Positions 21,989 through 31,284 of a stretch of DNA of 50,808 bases are shown piece after piece. Each line of letters begins with the position of its first letter. The stretch's first letter is position 1. Below the pieces are notes generated by a model. The model was not told the origin of the DNA, searched no databases, and was given only the letters and a program-made list of their open reading frames with translations. Origin of the DNA: Auxenochlorella pyrenoidosa (Eukaryota; Chlorophyta; Trebouxiophyceae; Chlorellales; Chlorellaceae); contig KQ482057.1 in NCBI GenBank assembly GCA_001430745.1, forward strand, positions 1,258,658 through 1,309,465, read 5' to 3'. A program made the position numbers and the translations under genes.

Positions 21989-24257
21989 ATGCAAGGGGTA
22001 CCGGAACGCTTGGCCCGCCACCTTACGCTGCGCTCGCACCCTCTGTCGGAGGTCCATGCGCCTGGAGGAGCTTTCGCGAGCGCGGGATCAGCATTTCCTA
22101 TCTCGCAGAGTGCGCAGGAGCAGGAGCGGTGGACAACCTCGGGCGCTACGCTGGCACCACGAGTGGCGGCACGAGCCGACGATGAGACCTGGCGCCTGCT
22201 CTGCAGCCTGCCACAGGAGCTGCAGCATGCCATCCTCTGTATGGCGGTGAGTGGTGGGGTCAAGCTAGTGTGCTGGCGCAAGCTGTCCCATGCATGTGAG
22301 GACGGCTGCAGCCCTTCCCGCACGACCTGTCTCGAGCATGCGCACACAGCATGGGCTCATGCCACACCCAGAGCAGTTGAACCCACTCGGGGCCCAAAAT
22401 CCGGAGTGTGCACGAGCCCACACGACGATCTCATCCTGCAACACCCGACTCCTCTGCAGGACGCCCTGGAGCGGCTGGAGCCTGTGACTGAAATGCCTGC
22501 TCCTCTGTCAGAAGCAGCAAAGGCTGTGCAGGAGGTGTCGCTTCTCAGCAGCTGGCACCGCTTGGCAGCTCGCTCCGCGCCCGTGTGCCTGAGGCTCCGG
22601 TGGTGGCAGGAGTGGAGCCAGGCATCATTCGGCGCTGCGTGTGGGGCTGCACGCCGCGGTGAGCAGGCTGCCAGCACACCATTCGGGCTTTGCAATGGCT
22701 GGCCATCTGATCCGGGCTGGTCCTGCATGCTTTCGCTACTCGGCAACGTGGCTCCACAACCCCTTCCATTTGGCCCTTATTAGTCCCCGGCCTCCTGTCA
22801 GCAGGCCGCGTGGAGGAGTTGTGCCCGGCTGGCACCCTCCCACCCAGCCGCCGGTCCTTGGCCACCCGTCTATACCTGCTGGGCTCCCAGCTCCATGAGA
22901 TGCCTGCTGGGCCGGCTCCCGGGCCCTTCGCCTGCATCTCCAGCCTCACGCTCACTCACCTGAAGGAGGGGCCGGATGCGTACCAGGCTGTGTTCCGCGG
23001 TGAGCTCTGGGGCTGGCGTGACGCTGGGACCAAAGTTCACACGGCATGACCACAGATCCCGTCACTGCTGCCCTGGTGGCGGCTCCGGAGTGCCAATCAA
23101 CATGAGGCTCCAACCCCTGCTTCATCCAAGCCCCCCACCCCACTCCCAGCCCTACCCCACCCTTCTCACCCTCCCATGTGCAGCCTCGCAGCTGCCAGAG
23201 CTGCCGCAGCTATCCACGCTGCGCCTGCTCTACTACCGGCGCGCCTACCTGGCGGGTGGGCCAGCTGGGCCGGGCGCAGGATCGCTCCTGTCTGTGCTGG
23301 CTTGAGAGCTCAGCCAGGCTGGCAGCTTTGTGCAGTTCGGTGCAGCTCGGCTCACTGTTTTGCTTGCAAGTCATACCTCCCGCCTACGCCCGTGGGCCGC
23401 CCTTGTAGGCCTGGGCGCCAGCGTGCAGCACGTGCACCTGACCGTGGCGGGGGCGAACATGTATGAGCTTGGCAGGCGGGGGCAGCTGGTGGTGGGGGAA
23501 GTCGTCGCCCCGCTGGGCTCCCTGCCCGCCCACCGGCTAGCCAGCCTCAGCATCCAGGACAACGAGGGCGTCATAGACTTGGACGAGGCCGGGCGGGACC
23601 GGCCCTGCGGCAGAGGCGAGTGCGCGAGGGCCGTCCCTGCCACCTCGCGACTGATGCTGTTCTGCAGGGGACAGGGCACGAGCATGGCAGGTGCTGTTTA
23701 GCGGCACTTGTGAGGCGCGTGCTCCATCCTCCCCCTGCAGTGGTTCTGGATGTGGCGCTGCTGTGCAGCGCGGCAGTGCGGGTGCGGCTCAGCGTGCACA
23801 CACTGGGCCTGCCCATGCCGTGCGCTGCCTGGCGCTGCCAGCCTGCGGCGATGTGGCCTGGAGCCCGCCCTGGGCTCTTGAAGCCCTGCTGGCACAGTGG
23901 CTGCTGGATAGCGGGGCTGAAAGCCTTGCCGTAAGCTGCCGGGCGTTCCAGTGCTACGAAACCCACCAAGTCAACATGCTCATCACCACGGCAGCGCCTG
24001 CCAGCCCGCAACAGCTGGAGGCAGCTGCTGCAGCTTCATTTGCCACCGCGGCGGCTGCCCAAGCAGAGGCGGCGCGGCAGCGGGAGGCTGAGGCTGCACA
24101 CAGGTGGATGCCTGGTGAAACGTCAATGGCATGGGAGCAGGCGGCGGCAGCTGCACAGTCGCAGGCCAAGGCTGGCGGGGCGAGCCTCGTGCACAGCAGC
24201 CCCCCCTATCGGGTGCGGGGAAACCTCATGGACGGGCCTTGGGTTGTCAAGCCTTGA
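21989..24257 (+). CDS. F-box/LRR-like protein with a probable frame break near its end
   Basis: In-phase exons are 21989-22246, 22460-22658, 22802-22999, 23184-23255 and 23409-23615, then a last exon from 23741. Residues about 70-130 look like an F-box: LLCSLPQELQHAILCMADAL and then VSLLSSWHRLAARSAPVCLR. F-box proteins select substrates for SCF ubiquitin ligases. Leucine-rich segments follow (SLATRLYLLGSQLHE, ISSLTLTHLKEG, LPQLSTLRLLYY, ASVQHVHLTVAG and HRLASLSIQDNEG). Exon 6 enters in the frame that reads VLDVALLCSAAVRVRLSVHT. The convincing tail (WALEALLAQWLLDSGAESLA to the TAA at 24257) is in another frame, and no intron fits between them, so a frameshift lies around 23800-23830. Intron 5 uses a GC donor (GCGAGT at 23616). 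The exon 4 end is the least certain. Confidence 0.6.
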
Positions 24258-24964
24258 CGCACGTGCATGGTTGCATCCTGGCTTGACGTCCTGTGTAGCC
24301 CACCGCCAGCTGCTTCCAAGTACCCTGTCGCTTCTGGCTCTACCTCAGTGGCCCGCTCACCCATGCCATGCAGATGGTTTTCACCTATTGCATCACGGTC
24401 ACGGTCACATCGGCGCACCGGTCATGCCAGGAGGCGCGTCGGCGCCGCCGGGCTGCTGTGCGGAAGTGTTTGCAGGAGGCCATCGTCATGGGCTTTGGGG
24501 CCAGCGTACTGGGGCTTTGCCTTGGGGTGGTGGGCGCACTCACAGCAGACTAACGAGCATGGCGACCCCTGCGCCCAGCCCACCACAGACGGCAACAGCT
24601 GCCGAAACACTCCCCAGACTATCACTCGTCCCCTTCAGCTGATGTACACGTGTTTTATTTTTGTGCATGATTCACAGGCCTGCCGACCTGCCCGCTGGGC
24701 GCTGGGTTTCAAACAAGTTGTGGGGCCAAAGCCTGCATGCTGCTGAGCGCTGGCGCCGACAGCTGGCAGGACGCCCAGTAATTCATCTACAGCGTCCGTT
24801 GTAATGCCGTCGTCGCCGATCGCCCTCAGCACTAAGCCAGGGTCCGAGGAGGAACCCCAAGCCTGTACGCCGCTTCCGAAGGAGTACTTGGCAGAGCACC
24901 CTGCGGCCAGCCTCCTGCGCTTTCGAGCTCACTTCACAAGCCCTCCGACATATAGGCCACCCGC
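24258..24964. other. Intergenic, with a possible small membrane exon
   Basis: After a good acceptor (CCATGCAG) at 24373, an open frame 24374-24553 reads MVFTYCITVTVTSAH, then a basic run (EARRRRRAAVRK) and a membrane helix (GFGASVLGLCLGVVGAL). It could be an alternative last exon of the upstream F-box-like gene or a small independent gene. I cannot decide. The rest holds the promoter of the AGMO gene, with an AT-rich stretch at 24640-24680. Confidence 0.3.
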
Positions 24965-27900
24965 ATGGAGCGGGTTTTGGAGATGTGGCTGCGGCCTGAC
25001 CTGGCGGTGGCGGCGGCGCCTGGCGGCTCGGCTGCAGCCCGCCTGCCCGACCCTGTGTCAGACTCACTCGGCCTCTTCCTCTTCCTCATCATTGTGGAAA
25101 TGGTGGTGTCGTGGCAGGCCCATCGCAGGGGCGGCAAGCAGCGGTACAACCTGCGGCAGAGCATATCCAACCTGTCTGCCGGCATCCTGGCCGTCCTGCT
25201 CGGTGGGGGTGGGCTGGGATGCGCTGAGCTGTGGCTCCTTGTAGCCGTGAATCAGCCTGGCAGCTTAGACCGGCCACTTGATCGAGGTGGCCTGCTTATC
25301 TATCAGAGCGCTGGTGGGGCAAAGGCAAGGATGCCCTGGCCTGGCCAAGGAGCGCTGTGTCGGGGAGTCCTCCCCGCACTCACAAGCAGCCCTCAAGCCC
25401 ATCCCTTACAACCCCGGCACATCCCCTGCTCCAGGCATCTTCACCAAGGCGCTGCACATCTTTCCCTACGTCTGGCTGCACGAGCGCATCGGCCTGCTGC
25501 CGTCTACCACTGCCGCTGCCGGCAGCCCAGGGCAGGGCAGCGCCAGCGGCATGGGCGGCATCGACTGGCAGTGGTGGCTGCTCAATGCTGCGGCCCTGCT
25601 TGTGGCCGACTGCGGGTTCTACTGGTGGGTCAGAACCTGACATAGCAGGGCGCGTTGTAGGTGGTGCAGAGTGCAGCTGGCAGCCGGCCACCGCTTGCTC
25701 TTGTGCCAGCCAGGCACCAGCTCGTGCTCTTGGCTACCACCTGTGCGGGCGGTAGCACATATGGGGCCTCGGTGACCCCCCGTGCTGATGCCGCACCCCC
25801 GCCCTGCACCCGGCCCCTTGCCCAGGCAGCACCACGCCATGCACGCCACCAACCTGGGCTGGGCGGCGCACGTGGTGCACCACAGCAGCCCCGACTTCAA
25901 CCTCAGCACCGCGCTGCGGCAGGGGGCGGGGGAGAGCACGGTGGGCGGGAGGGGCGCCGGGTCTGCTGGGGTGACCTGCAGCCCTGCGCGCACACCGCTG
26001 GCACGAGTCAGTTGTGAAATGGGACGCACATCATGCACGCATGCATGGTGCCTCTTCATGCAAGGCATGTCCTTGCTAGGGCAGGGGCCTCACCCCCGGC
26101 CTGGAGCCCCTTGCCACCCTGATCTGCTGCTGGGGAGAAGGCACATGAGAAGGGCCTCGCGTCTGGCTGCCCGCCTCGCGCCCATGGACGCACCCCACGT
26201 CTCTCACCTGAGCGCGCCTGCATGCTCGCCCTGCCCTGCCCTGCCCTGCCCTGCCCCCATGCAGTTCTCCTGGCTCTTCTTCCTGCCCCTGGCCCTCTTC
26301 TGCCCGCCGCGCGCCTACGCCCTGCACCGCGGCCTCAACACTGTGTACCAGGCAAGGCAGAGGCGCCGGCAGTGGCTGGCGCTGTGCTGCAGCTGTGGGT
26401 GGCCGCGGTGCACTGCTGCTCCTGCTTGGTGCGTGCCTTGCCGTGCCTTGCCGCCCTCCCCGCTCCTGCAGGCAGTCCTGCGCCCTGCTAGTGCTGGCAC
26501 GCACGTAGCCGCACCTGCCCCGGCCGCCGCCTGCACCCCGACACCCACTCTCCCATCCTTCCTCTGCCCCCCCCCCCACCCCCACCCCCTCCTCCAGTTC
26601 TTTACCCACACCGAGCTGGTGGGCCGCCTGTGGTGGCCGCTGGAGCTGGTGCTCAACACGCCCAGCCACCACCGCGTGCACCACGCGCGCAACTACGGCC
26701 GCAGGCACGCCGCCCCACCCACAGCCCTGCGCCCTTCCCCCTAGCGCTGCATCCCCCGGGTGCTGTCCGCAGCCTTGTCGTCGCCTCGTCGGGCGCCCCC
26801 CGCAGCTGTGCAGCTGGCAGGCAGGCAGGCTGAGGTGGCTCAGGGGCGACATCCCTGCCGGTTAGCCCTTGAAGGGGCCCTGCCCGCGCCTTCCCTTCCC
26901 GCCCTGCAGGAACTTTGCGGGCGTGCTGATTGTGTGGGACCGCGCCTTTGGCACCTTTGAGCCGGAGCGCCCGGGCAAGCCCTGCATCTACGGCCTGGAT
27001 GCGCAGGTGGGGGCGCCGCCTCGCAACGGGTGCATGGAGGTCTACACCAGCTCGGCACCCCCGATTGGTGGCAGCCCTTGCCGGCGCTCCCTGCGTGGCT
27101 CAGCGAGAGCGCCGCATGCATGGCCGTCATGCCTTGCACAACCCCACAGCGGGTCCTGCAGGCGGAGCATCAAGGGGGCCTGCTTCCGGCATTGGGAGGG
27201 CCTGGTGCAACGTGAGCATGTAGTCTGCACCCTCCCCTGCCTCGCGCAGCGCGTAGTGCAAGGTACCTACAACCCCCTGTGGCACCAGCTGCACCACGCT
27301 GCGGCCACGCTGCGCCTGGCTGCCGGCGGCAAGGTGCGCCCCCTCTGTGGCGTACAATCGATTACACGTAATGGTAGCGCCGCCTGTATCCCAGCCTCCA
27401 GCATCCACCCCACCTGGCTGACGCTCTCCTCTCCTTGGCTGCCAGGTGCCAGCCTGGCGGGCGCTGCTGACGAGGCAGCACGGGCCCGGCATGGTGAGGC
27501 CCAGCACCACGGACGCCGAGCCTGCTGAGCCTGCTGAGGCGCTCACGGCTGCACAGCCTGCTGGGCCTCCAGCCGGCAGCACCCGCCCTGGCGCAGCCTT
27601 GGCCCAGCCAGCGGTGGCAGGGCCAGCAGCGGCGGCTCCTACCAGGCAGGCGGGGGCCCGGCCAGAGGGCGGCGCCCAAGGCAGCCCGGGCTGCGACTGG
27701 GCCTACCCCTGGGAGCGCCGCCCGCTGGGTGCGCTGGATGCGTATGCAGGTGAGCAGCATGCGGTGCTGCTTCGTCTCCATGTGCTCGCATGCGAGGCTT
27801 GACACCAACCAGCTTCCCCGGCTTCGTGCCTGCTGGTCCCCCTGCTCTGCCTCTGCCGTCTCTCCGTATCAAAGTAGCATGTCGCATAGCCAGGCCGCTG

Positions 27901-28686
27901 CCCCGGCTCCCTCCACCCCGCAGCTGCCCTGCTCTTCCTGTGGGTGCTGCCCGGCTCTTTTGCCTTCCTGCTGGCGGCAGCAGCCAGCCGCCTCAGGTGG
28001 GCGCGCACCTGCGTGCCGCATCGCTAGTCCAGGGGTGGCCCCTGCCTGCAAAGGGGCCGCTGAGGCGGGCGGGGTCATGGGCAGGCCGTGTTTGCTGCAA
28101 GGGAGGTGCCCACGCAGGAAGGTCGTGTGCAAGGCACGCATGCAAGCAGAAGCTGCCTGCCGTGGCGGGCCCCGCTGCAGCCCTGCCGGTGTCATCCTTG
28201 GCGCCGGCTGTGCAGCCTGGGGCGTCACCACGGCGGCCTGGCTGTGCGGCGGGGAGCCGCTGGCGGTGAAGCATGAGCTGGCCAGGTGCGCTGTGCTGCC
28301 CCGCTGCGCAGCGCCCAGCCCATGCCTGCGTGCGGGTGATCAGGGCGGGCCATGCACAGCGCTGTATGACCGACTTGTGAAGGGCCCCCCAGGCATTCCA
28401 GCATGCTCGTCTCAGGGCTCTCCCTGTCGTCGACCGGCCAGGACGTCCCTGCCCTGCCTGCAGGCTGGCAGCGCAGGCGCTCCTCGCGGCCTGCCTCCCG
28501 CGCTGGGGCCTGCTGCCGTTGCCAGCTGGATGGGCCGCGCCCGCAGCATGCGCCCTCATTGCCCTCTCTGCGGCCTCGGCGGCCTTCCTTGCGGGGCAGC
28601 TCGAGTCTCGTTGTGTGGTGCATGCTGCAAAGCCTGGTGGAGCGGGGCCAGGAGATGTGGGCTGCGCCGCCAACAAGGTCGACTGA
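24965..28686 (+). CDS. Alkylglycerol monooxygenase-like fatty acid hydroxylase (AGMO/TMEM195 type)
   Basis: Animal AGMO cleaves the ether bond of alkylglycerols with tetrahydrobiopterin and a di-iron centre in the ER membrane. Eleven exons fit with every phase closed (1623 bases, 540 residues): 24965-25202, 25435-25624, 25826-25940, 26265-26351, 26598-26704, 26910-27006, 27250-27333, 27446-27749, 27924-27996, 28181-28285 and 28464-28686. Histidine boxes are present: HHAMH (145-149), HVVHH (158-162) and HHRVHH (234-239). Around them are NLSTALRQ, VLNTPSHHRVHHARN and FAGVLIVWDRAFGTFE, closely like AGMO rather than sterol desaturases. Membrane helices occur at LGLFLFLIIVEMVVSW, LLNAAALLVADCGFYW, WLFFLPLALF, LLFLWVLPGSFAFLLAAA and CALIALSAASAAFL. 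A Pro/Ala-rich linker fills exon 8. Introns 4 and 5 have GC donors. TGTAA lies at 28875-28879 and 28931-28935. The algal substrate is unknown. Confidence 0.9.
26226..26257 (+). repeat. CCCTG pentanucleotide repeat at a 3' splice site
   Basis: About six tandem copies of the pentamer CCCTG/GCCCT form the polypyrimidine tract of AGMO intron 3, ending just before CCCATGCAG and the exon at 26265. It is likely to vary between strains. Confidence 0.75.
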
Positions 28687-29048
28687 GTGAGCAAGGGTGC
28701 AAGATTGGCTTGGGCCCAGCTGCAACACGCGTTTGTGGCTTCCAACCTGAACCATTTGGGTGGGGATGTGTTTCGCTTGTGCATTTCAGGACTGTTCAAT
28801 ATTCTTTGCATCTGCCCTTCCTCAATCCACCTTTGCACATTCATCATGGGAGCCAAGTGGTCATGCCACGCACATGTAACATCAGATGGTTCTGGAACTA
28901 GTGATCGGCCCGGGCGAGGAGCAAACGGTGTGTAACAGCCTTGGGCTGCCCTGCCACAGCAGCAGGCGGCAGCAGGCGACAACATGCATGCACATGCGCA
29001 TCGCGGCAGCGCCTTGTTAGCAAGCTTGTCAGACACATTAGGAGCACC
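28687..29048. other. AGMO 3' UTR and MTR3 promoter
   Basis: These 362 bases lie between two plus-strand genes. TGTAA signals at 28875-28879 and 28931-28935 are candidate poly(A) signals for AGMO, 189 and 245 bases after its stop, which leaves little more than 110 bases for the MTR3 promoter. The stretch 28740-28890 is relatively AT-rich. Confidence 0.5.
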
Positions 29049-31004
29049 ATGTCGGGCCGCGATGCGCAGTCTGTGCCCTGGTTTGCCGAGGAGCGGCCGC
29101 AGGCGGTGCTGGCCAACGGCGCACGGCTGGATGGACGGTCATTTGAGGAGTTTCGCAGCGTGTGTGAGTCATCGGCGCAGCGCCGCTCATCCGCGTCATG
29201 CCGCTGGCCTCCACACCGCCGCCGCTGCCGCCCCGCTCGAGCCGGCTGCGGCTTCACCGCCCACCTCCGTCTGCTCGCCGTTCCTCCCTCTTGCTGCAGT
29301 TTTGAAGACGTCCGTCATCAGCCAGGCATCTGGCAGCGCTTATGCCGAGTTCGGGCGCACAAAGGTGGGGACGGCTGCTGGTGTCGGAAAACCTGATTTG
29401 CTGCTGCCGGCAAGGTTTGCACTTGCCCGCACCTCCCAGAGTCCTTGCTGCTTGTTTTGTACACATTTTACAAACTAATGCCCCTTTCTCAGGTCATGGT
29501 GGGGGTGTACGGCCCACGGCAAAGCGATCGGCGGCAGGGGTACAGCGAGCGGGGCAGGCTGGCGTGCGACGTCAAGCTTGCCACGTTTGCCACCCGGCAG
29601 CGCGGCATCTTCGGGCAGGTATGAGCAATGTCGTGCTGGGTGGGGATGGGTGGGGTACAGGGGTTGCGCGATTGCCCGGGGCAGCCAGCTGTTGTTCAGC
29701 CGGCGCCACTGGGCGTACCCTGGCCCCCACCCTTGCCCTGCGCACACCCGGGGCTCCTTGTCCTGTGCCCAAGGGCTTCCTCGCGCACCTGCGGTTGCAC
29801 CCTGCGCCCAAGCAGCCCACCTCTGCCCCCTGGGCCCCTGCCGCAGTCCCCGGAGGAGCGCGAGTACTCGGCTGTCCTGCAGACGGCGCTCGAGGCGGCG
29901 GCCAACCTCGACTCCTTCCCCAAGGCCACGGTGGACGTGTACTGCCTGGTAGGAGGCGGGGCGCGCCGCCGCTGCGAGATCAGCGTGCCCTGCCCAGCGA
30001 GGCCCCAGAGGCAGCTGGCATGGGGCGCCGGGCGTGCTGCTGCGCGCCGCACGCAGCTGCTGGCGTGTTGATGCGCACCGCAAGCAGCGGCTGGTATCTG
30101 AGCTGCTCGGCCTCGCCCCTGGCCCCCCGCCCAGGTGCTGGAGGCGGGCGGCAGCGAGCTGGCAGTGGCCATCACGGCGGCGGCGCTGGCGCTGGCGGAC
30201 GCCGGCATCGAGCTCTTCGACCTCGTCTCCGCCTGCAGCGTGGTGGGGGCGGCGTGCTTCTGAGCGGCTTGGCTTGCGGTGCCTGCGGGCGGCGCACGGG
30301 CGCGCCAGACTGCTTGCCCTGCCCCTGCGGTGGACAGCTGCGCAGCATCCCGTGCCAGAGCCGGCGTGAGCGTGTCCCTTTGCTGCCTGCAGAGCCGCGT
30401 GGAGGGCGGCCTGCTGCTGGACCCCTCGGCGGACGAGACACACAGGGAGGATGGCGGCCTGCTGCTGGCCTTGATGCCCACGTGCAACGAGGTGCGGCGG
30501 CGGGGGCCGGTCCCGCGGCGGGTGTGCGGGCAGCTGCTGGCAGCGCGCGTGTGGCAGAGGGCCTGCTAGGTGCAGGCAAGGCGGCCTTGGCCGTGCAGCT
30601 GTTGTGTTGCGAGGTGCCCAGAAAGGCGGGGAGCGGACCACATGCGGTGCAGCGGGGCCTAGAACCCCCCTCCCGCCCCCTTGCGCCTCCCACCGCCCAA
30701 TGGCTCTTCTGGCCATACGGGCCACTGGCCTTGCTTGCTTTGTTGCAGCATGAGCGTCGCCTTAAGTGGCTTGACGCCCCCTTCTTCTCCTCCCCCCCTG
30801 CCTCTCGAGCAGGTGACGCAGCTGGTGAGCCGGGGCCAGTGGAGCAGCGGGGAGCTCAAGGACGGGCTGGAGCTGGCCATGGGCGGCTGCGCGCAGCTGG
30901 ACGCAGCGGCGCGGCAGTGCCTGCGGGAGGCCGCGGCTGCGGCAGCAGCCAAGCAGGCGGCGGACGACGGCGGCGGTGCAGCGGCTCAGCCAACAGCCAC
31001 ATGA
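29049..31004 (+). CDS. MTR3: Exosome complex RNase PH-like subunit MTR3 (EXOSC6/RRP41-like)
   Basis: This is a subunit of the six-membered RNase PH ring of the RNA exosome, which threads RNA for 3'-5' decay in nucleus and cytoplasm. There are seven exons, 29049-29163, 29300-29364, 29493-29618, 29847-29948, 30135-30242, 30393-30491 and 30813-31004. All are in phase, totalling 807 bases, 268 residues. The RNase PH fold is clear: NGARLDGRSFEEFR, SQASGSAYAEFGRTK, VGVYGPRQSDRR, GRLACDVKLATFATRQRG, EREYSAVLQTALEA, FPKATVDVYCLV, SELAVAITAAALALADAGIE and EDGGLLLALMPTCNEVTQL. The short form without S1 or KH domains and the plant-like SAYAEFG segment favour MTR3. Eukaryotic ring subunits generally lack phosphorolytic activity. 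The C-terminus is Ala-rich. Confidence 0.92.
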
Positions 31005-31284
31005 TGCACCTCTTGACAGGGCTGCAGTGAAGGGCTTTGCCTTCTTTTTGGTAGCAGCACCCTGCGAATAATGTGTCATGCGGAGGAGCAAAGGGGCGGC
31101 CGCTGGGCGAGGCGGAGCCACCGCTGAGCCACGCTGAGCGGCAGCAGATGCAGCAGATGGTGTGCACCGCGGGCTGCCAACGGCGTTAGACAGCTTGGGT
31201 GCCAGATCTTTGTTAATTGCAACCGCGGACCGAGACGCCCCTCCCTTACGTTGCCGTGCGCCATCTGTCACACTACTGACAAAA

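Noticed and set aside
29475..30725. 416-codon minus-strand open frame
   Set aside because: It is antisense to MTR3, Arg/Pro/Ala-rich without motifs, while the plus-strand exons match the exosome family and close in phase.
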